64,000 bases of DNA from Basidiobolus meristosporus CBS 931.73 (taxonomy: Eukaryota > Basidiobolomycota > Basidiobolomycetes > Basidiobolales > Basidiobolaceae). This document shows, in pieces, positions 59,969-64,000 of this stretch; position 1 is the first letter of the stretch, and the number at the start of each line of letters is the position of its first letter. Location: assembly GCA_002104905.1 (NCBI GenBank), contig MCFE01000337.1, forward strand, positions 1-64,000, written 5' to 3'. Made by a program: the position numbers and the translations under genes. The notes under the pieces are model-generated. The model was not told the origin of the DNA. It saw nothing but the letters and a program-made list of their open reading frames with translations, and made no database searches.

Positions 59969-60433
59969 ATGCTGAGGGTCGAGAGAACAGACAGTAACGG
60001 TAAAGGCTTCAAACAATTGATAGCTGCCTTAGACGAGTATCTAGCCATCGCTGATGGACATTTAAGTGAGGAGGAGCGAAATGCCTATGTGGAGCTAAAT
60101 ACTATCGAATACATAGACACAGTAGTTATGGCATACGATGATGAGGAGCCCGTTGGCTGCGTCTGTTTCCGACCATATGATGCTCAAAAGGCCGAACTAA
60201 AAAGAATGTTTGTCGCCCCTGAAAAGAGGAAGTTGGGCGTTGCTTCGGCCGTAATCGCTGAATCGGAAAACTGGATCAAAGAATTAAACTTCAAGGAGAT
60301 TATACTGGAAACTGGCCAGAACATGCAAGCAGCAATCAACTTTTACACAAAGCAGGGATATGAACCTACTGACAGATATGGGGTATATGTTAATGCTCCG
60401 AACAGTGTTTGTATGAAGAAAGAGATTAAATAA
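59969..60433 (+). CDS. GNAT-family N-acetyltransferase
   Basis: 154 residues from the ATG at 59969 (MLRVERTDSNG), intronless. It is a GCN5-related acetyltransferase: the acetyl-CoA binding core AELKRMFVAPEKRKLGVASAVI carries the R/Q-x-x-G-x-G/A pyrophosphate loop in the weakened form RKLGVA, and ILETGQNMQAAINFYTKQGYE is the usual strand-helix pair of the C-terminal half. The ELNTIEYIDTVVMAYDDEEPVGC segment and the ending NSVCMKKEI resemble small GNATs of bacteria such as Bacteroidetes. The substrate is unknown. Lying between two identical peptide transporters, it could modify an imported amino compound or toxin; this is inference only. Confidence 0.85.
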   Translation: MLRVERTDSNGKGFKQLIAALDEYLAIADGHLSEEERNAYVELNTIEYIDTVVMAYDDEEPVGCVCFRPYDAQKAELKRMFVAPEKRKLGVASAVIAESENWIKELNFKEIILETGQNMQAAINFYTKQGYEPTDRYGVYVNAPNSVCMKKEIK

Positions 60434-60937
60434 AGGTTGTGATATACTGATCTACAAATATAAGCCCTTAAGCCCTGTTATCATGGTAGACGTATTTATT
60501 TCGCGTGTAAAAAACCTTTCGTAAGAAAGGAATCGTTGAATGTTTATGGGAATTAAGCAAGAACGATAGCATCTTTATGGTAAGTAAATAGGCGACCAAT
60601 ATCATGGAAATTATACCGAATTTTCGTGGTTCCTTATTACTGCTTATTTCTCGAGATTGCCATATTAGAGTTGTGGTCCTGGAATCAATTAATTCCTATA
60701 TTTTAGTTTTCTCTCTAGTAGACCAAAACCATCATTGGTTTTACAAAGCTCAGAGAATTTAACAAATAAACCACCCAATCGTGTTGAGCAACGCAGTGGA
60801 AAGTAGCTATTTATTAGAGGTATATGCTGAAATCTAATATACATATTTAATATATTGGCACTCAACTCTGCTACATACCTCTGAAATATTCAAAGCACAT
60901 CCCTGAAATTCTGAATGCCAGCGATATTACCAAGTAA
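60434..60937. other. Intergenic region, GNAT gene to PTR2 copy 2
   Basis: AT-rich with no recognisable gene or repeat. The two genes converge here. Confidence 0.4.
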
Positions 60938-62738
60938 ACACTCACGAATAATTGAAACGCTATTGCTTTTATTTTACATCCTATGTATACTAATGTTACA
61001 ATCAGGAAAACACCTTCTGGCACTTCCTATCAACACTCAATGGCATCAAACTTCCGGAAGATCCAGTAGAAGATGACAGTCATGACTCCCATCAGTCCGG
61101 TTTGGATGCCGAACACGTACACAAAGTTGGGGTCGTTGCTCCACACTGCAAGGATCAGGCCAATCAGACTGCCACCACAGTTGGTGAACAGGAAAAGAGA
61201 GGTCACCACCGACTTGAGCTCGGGGGCGGCTTGTCGGAAGGCAAACTCCAGACCGGTGACTGAGGCGAAGATCTCGGAGATGGAGATTCCAATGAACGGG
61301 ATCACTTGCCACCAGATGGAGATGTCGTTGACTGGTTGCTCACCCTCGGGCAGGCCACTCAAATCGGTGAAGTTGTAGTAGGGGCCGGTCTTGTAGACCT
61401 GTGCTTGGAGAACGGTGACATAGACAAAGGCAAGTGTGGCAATTGTGAACCCGATGGTGATGCGTGTGATGGGACCAAGACGGCAGCCCATTCTTCTCAG
61501 CAATGGGAAGATGGCCGTGTCAAAGATAGGGATGGCAACTACCAGGACAAGGCTGTTGACCAGGTTCAGCTGCTCGGGCCCACTGATGAACGATGGTCTT
61601 TGCATTGTCAGTCCCATGTTGATGAAGTTGTCGGACATGTTGTAGTACAGAGCCCAGTAGAAGGGATAGAACAGGAAGACCAAGCAAGCGCGCAGGGTTT
61701 TCTTGAGATCTTCGATGAACTGATCGTCCCACTCAAAGCCATCCACCTTGGCGTAGTCCAGCCAGTGCTCGATGGGCCCATTGGTCTTGGCATTGTCCAA
61801 CGGGGTCTTGCGATGGGACAGAGCATACTTGATGCAGGAGTAGGTCTTCGAGAGGACAGTGCCGGATGGAGGCTTGACATAGTACAGCTTTTTGGCGGAC
61901 ACGAAGATCACGAGGCCAATCACGAACATGATCGCTGGCAGCGAGTAGGCCAGGGGATAGGATCCGTAGTCGTTGGCAACGATGGGACAGATGAACTGGC
62001 CCAATAAGGCGCCACAGTTGATGGCCCAGTAGAAGAAGCGGAAGATGCGCTCAACGGTGAGCTGCGAGTCGGTGTAGACACCAGGGGTCTTGGTCGGGAA
62101 GATTCCTTCCTTGATCTGCTCAGCGGCAAAGGAGGAAACATTGGACTTGATGCCGCCGGTGCCGAAGGAGATGAAGACATACAGGGCAATCACGAAGCCG
62201 ATCACACCGAAGCTTCCATCCAGAGAGGTTGGGAGGGAGCTGACTGCCAGGAACACCAAGCCCACCATGTAGAAGAGGGAGAATATGACGATGGTCTTGA
62301 ACTTTCCGATGTAGCGGTCAGCAACGACGGCACCAAGAATAGTGGTGCAATAGGCCAGAAACTGGAAGCCTCTGTTCACGGCGGTGGCAGTGCTCTTGTT
62401 GAAGCCAAGAACCTTGAGCATGTAGGGTTGGAACAGAAGCGAGGCACCGTAGAAGGCAAAGCGCTCGCACAGCTCGGTGATGATGATGAACCAGGCCGCG
62501 AGGGGGACCTTTCCAGCAACGCGTAGCTTGATGTCATCGGAGTTGGGAGGATCATCTTGTGCAGCATCGATGTGCTCCACTTGGGTAGACTTTTCGAAGG
62601 GCTTTTCTTCGCTCATAGTTGTTGTGGGGAATTTCTGAGGAAACAGCATGGAGGATGAGGCAGCTTTTATTAGTTGTCAGCCAAGCTTAATTCAACCAAG
62701 TGACAGATTTGAGAATATTGACAGATAGGGATATAGCC
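60938..62738. repeat. Segmental duplication, right unit (PTR2 copy 2)
   Basis: Direct copy of 57,521-59,321. Similarity fades at ACACTCACGAATAATTG on the left and just past GGGATATAGCC on the right. Confidence 0.9.
61030..62649 (-). CDS. PTR2: PTR2-type oligopeptide/proton symporter, copy 2
   Basis: Encodes the same 539 residues as copy 1. I count nine single-base differences in the coding sequence, all silent (for example near 61,241, 61,615, 61,678, 61,711 and 62,063). The second possible start, MSEEKPFEK, is at 62616. The coding sequence is GC-rich in third positions compared with the AT-rich flanks, which suggests strong expression or selection on codon use. The upstream TATA-like element of copy 1 is not kept. 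See copy 1 for family motifs. Confidence 0.95.
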   Translation of the reverse strand: MLFPQKFPTTTMSEEKPFEKSTQVEHIDAAQDDPPNSDDIKLRVAGKVPLAAWFIIITELCERFAFYGASLLFQPYMLKVLGFNKSTATAVNRGFQFLAYCTTILGAVVADRYIGKFKTIVIFSLFYMVGLVFLAVSSLPTSLDGSFGVIGFVIALYVFISFGTGGIKSNVSSFAAEQIKEGIFPTKTPGVYTDSQLTVERIFRFFYWAINCGALLGQFICPIVANDYGSYPLAYSLPAIMFVIGLVIFVSAKKLYYVKPPSGTVLSKTYSCIKYALSHRKTPLDNAKTNGPIEHWLDYAKVDGFEWDDQFIEDLKKTLRACLVFLFYPFYWALYYNMSDNFINMGLTMQRPSFISGPEQLNLVNSLVLVVAIPIFDTAIFPLLRRMGCRLGPITRITIGFTIATLAFVYVTVLQAQVYKTGPYYNFTDLSGLPEGEQPVNDISIWWQVIPFIGISISEIFASVTGLEFAFRQAAPELKSVVTSLFLFTNCGGSLIGLILAVWSNDPNFVYVFGIQTGLMGVMTVIFYWIFRKFDAIEC

Positions 62739-63465
62739 AATTTAGGTAGTTGACCCACTGATTTATTTCAAGCAAAATCCAATCAATTATACTTAAATAG
62801 GTAGCTCTTTCAGAAGATAGTTAACCTGAATCAATTTTTAGTCATCTGTTTACTTATCAAGATTTGCCAATCATTTAACCTTTTATGTACTGAGCATTTG
62901 CCTAGAGTAATTATCGGTTTGAGATCTTGGCCATATTCCAATCCTGACCCCTAACCCCATCCAAATACAGATAACAACCAATCATGCCCTCTAGGCAACG
63001 ACATCGGAAAGCTTTGATAGTTGTTTTGTAAGCACACGGGGCAAGGCCAAATTAGCAGCAATATTACCCAGCAGCTTGGCCATGGAGCTTATTGTAAGTA
63101 ATTGGTGGTACTTCAAATCCAGTGATTTCTATTCTAATTTTATAACTAAAGGCTAATTGACTGCTACTCTAAAGATATAAAAGTCACTCTCTCACTACAT
63201 ATGTAGCTTAACCATATTGTACATCTCTCCAAGCTTGGTCGGAAGGATAAGTGCATTATCAATTAATCAGTGAATGTAACATCCACTCCCATATGCTCGG
63301 AATTAATTGCTTATTATGTGGAGGGAAATTCTCTTCTGGAATAGCACGCGGCATTATTACTTTGTTGGGCTGGCTGCTTCCCCTGCATTTTCGTATCACT
63401 CCGAGCCCTTTATATTTGGCGGCCTTCGTTCTTCAGGCGGTAAGTACGGCACTATTGGAGCAACT
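62739..63465. other. Divergent promoter region, PTR2 copy 2 and protease
   Basis: No gene. AAGATATAAAAGTC near 63,172 and CCTTTATATTTGG near 63,408 are TATA-like elements for the protease; the second is about 55 bp upstream of its start. Confidence 0.45.
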
Positions 63466-64000
63466 ATGGCTAGGTTAATCACCCTTTTCATTGCAGTTGC
63501 TATTGTTCACCCAACCTTTGGTGCCGTTCTTCCTCGTGGAAACGAAGTTTATACACTTCCGATTCGTCGTTCATTTGCCCATGCGTCCAGTATATCGCGT
63601 AGAAGTGTGTATGCTAGAGCAGTAGGAAGCATCCCAGCTCAAAGTAATGTGGTCCATGTAACTACTTTTTTCATTCCACTATATCGTCGATTCTGAATAG
63701 TAATGAAGCATACCTATATATACACAGTATACCGCCTCCATTGGGATCGGAACTCCACCTACTTCCTATGATCTTCTGATCGATACCAATTCTGCCAATA
63801 CATGGGTAGGAGCACAGAAGGCCTACGTTCATACCAGCACCTCCACCCAGACTGCAGATTCGGTTTCCGTCACTTATGGAAGTGGTTCATTCTCGGGAAC
63901 CGAGTTCAGCGATACGGTGACGATTTCGCCTGGATTGGTGGTTCAATCTCAATCAATTGGGGTAGCTTCCTCATCTCAAGGGTTTACCGACTGCGACGGG
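63466..64000 (+). CDS. Secreted aspartic protease (A1), partial at window edge
   Basis: Polyporopepsin-like pepsin-family protease. Exon 1 (63466-63657) encodes a signal peptide, MARLITLFIAVAIVHPTFG, and a propeptide with basic RRS sites. A 70-bp intron follows, and exon 2 starts at 63728 with YTASIGIGTPPTSYDLLID. The order YTASIG, TWVGAQKAYV, VSVTYGSGSFSGTEFSDTV and SQSIGVASSSQGFTDCDG matches basidiomycete polyporopepsins closely. The first catalytic motif, normally DTGSSNTWVGA, reads DTNSANTWVGA: the catalytic Asp is kept but the invariant Gly is Asn. The second catalytic Asp lies beyond the window. The 3' end is cut at 64000. It would act outside the cell, freeing peptides. Confidence 0.88.

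Overview
This window is fungal nuclear DNA. The genes carry many short introns (roughly 55-70 nt, often with a CTAAC-type branch site just before the acceptor AG). Two CHS7-type chitin synthase chaperones, an ISN1 IMP 5'-nucleotidase and a group-X hybrid histidine kinase are fungal families. A polyporopepsin-like aspartic protease leans the call towards Basidiomycota, but the phylum is an inference; an early-diverging lineage is not excluded.

Bases 1 to about 23,480 are an AT-rich graveyard of nested retrotransposons. A Ty3/gypsy element on the minus strand has lost its reverse transcriptase region. Inside its gag lies a Ty1/copia element (copy 1, 8989-13885, 349-bp LTRs), and inside that element's upstream LTR lies a 211-bp non-autonomous inverted-repeat element. 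A second copia copy of the same family (16611-21623, minus strand) sits inside an older plus-strand relative and itself contains a solo LTR with a perfect 5-bp target duplication. Older copia and LTR debris fills much of the rest. I see no intact mobile-element gene.

From about 23,480 to 56,300 the DNA becomes GC-richer and gene-dense. In order: an unknown single-pass membrane protein (+), an isochorismatase-like hydrolase (-), an HDA1-type histone deacetylase (+), CAND1 (-), a convergent CHS7 pair (+/-), ISN1 (+), an IQ/IQM-type calmodulin-binding protein (+), a small probable mitochondrial membrane protein (-), a 2,287-residue hybrid histidine kinase (+), KRR1 (+) and SEC1 with a very long proline-rich tail (-). 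These are mostly housekeeping functions: chromatin, cullin regulation, ribosome assembly, exocytosis, chitin synthase traffic and purine turnover. They do not form a single pathway, although SEC1 and the two CHS7 proteins all serve secretion towards the cell wall.

From about 56,300 to 64,000 the DNA is AT-richer and accessory-looking. Two nearly identical PTR2 peptide-transporter genes, encoding the same 539-residue protein, flank an intronless bacterial-looking GNAT acetyltransferase. A secreted aspartic protease, cut by the window edge, follows. An extracellular protease next to oligopeptide transporters suggests peptide acquisition, but this is inference.

The points most worth a second look are: the half-tRNA-type primer site of the copia family; exact proof by length arithmetic of the 211-bp insertion; the zinc-ligand Asp-to-Asn change and micro-exons in the HDA1-like gene; the degenerate kinase and ATPase motifs in the histidine kinase; the SEC1 tail; the all-synonymous PTR2 duplication with divergent promoters; and the altered DTG motif of the protease.
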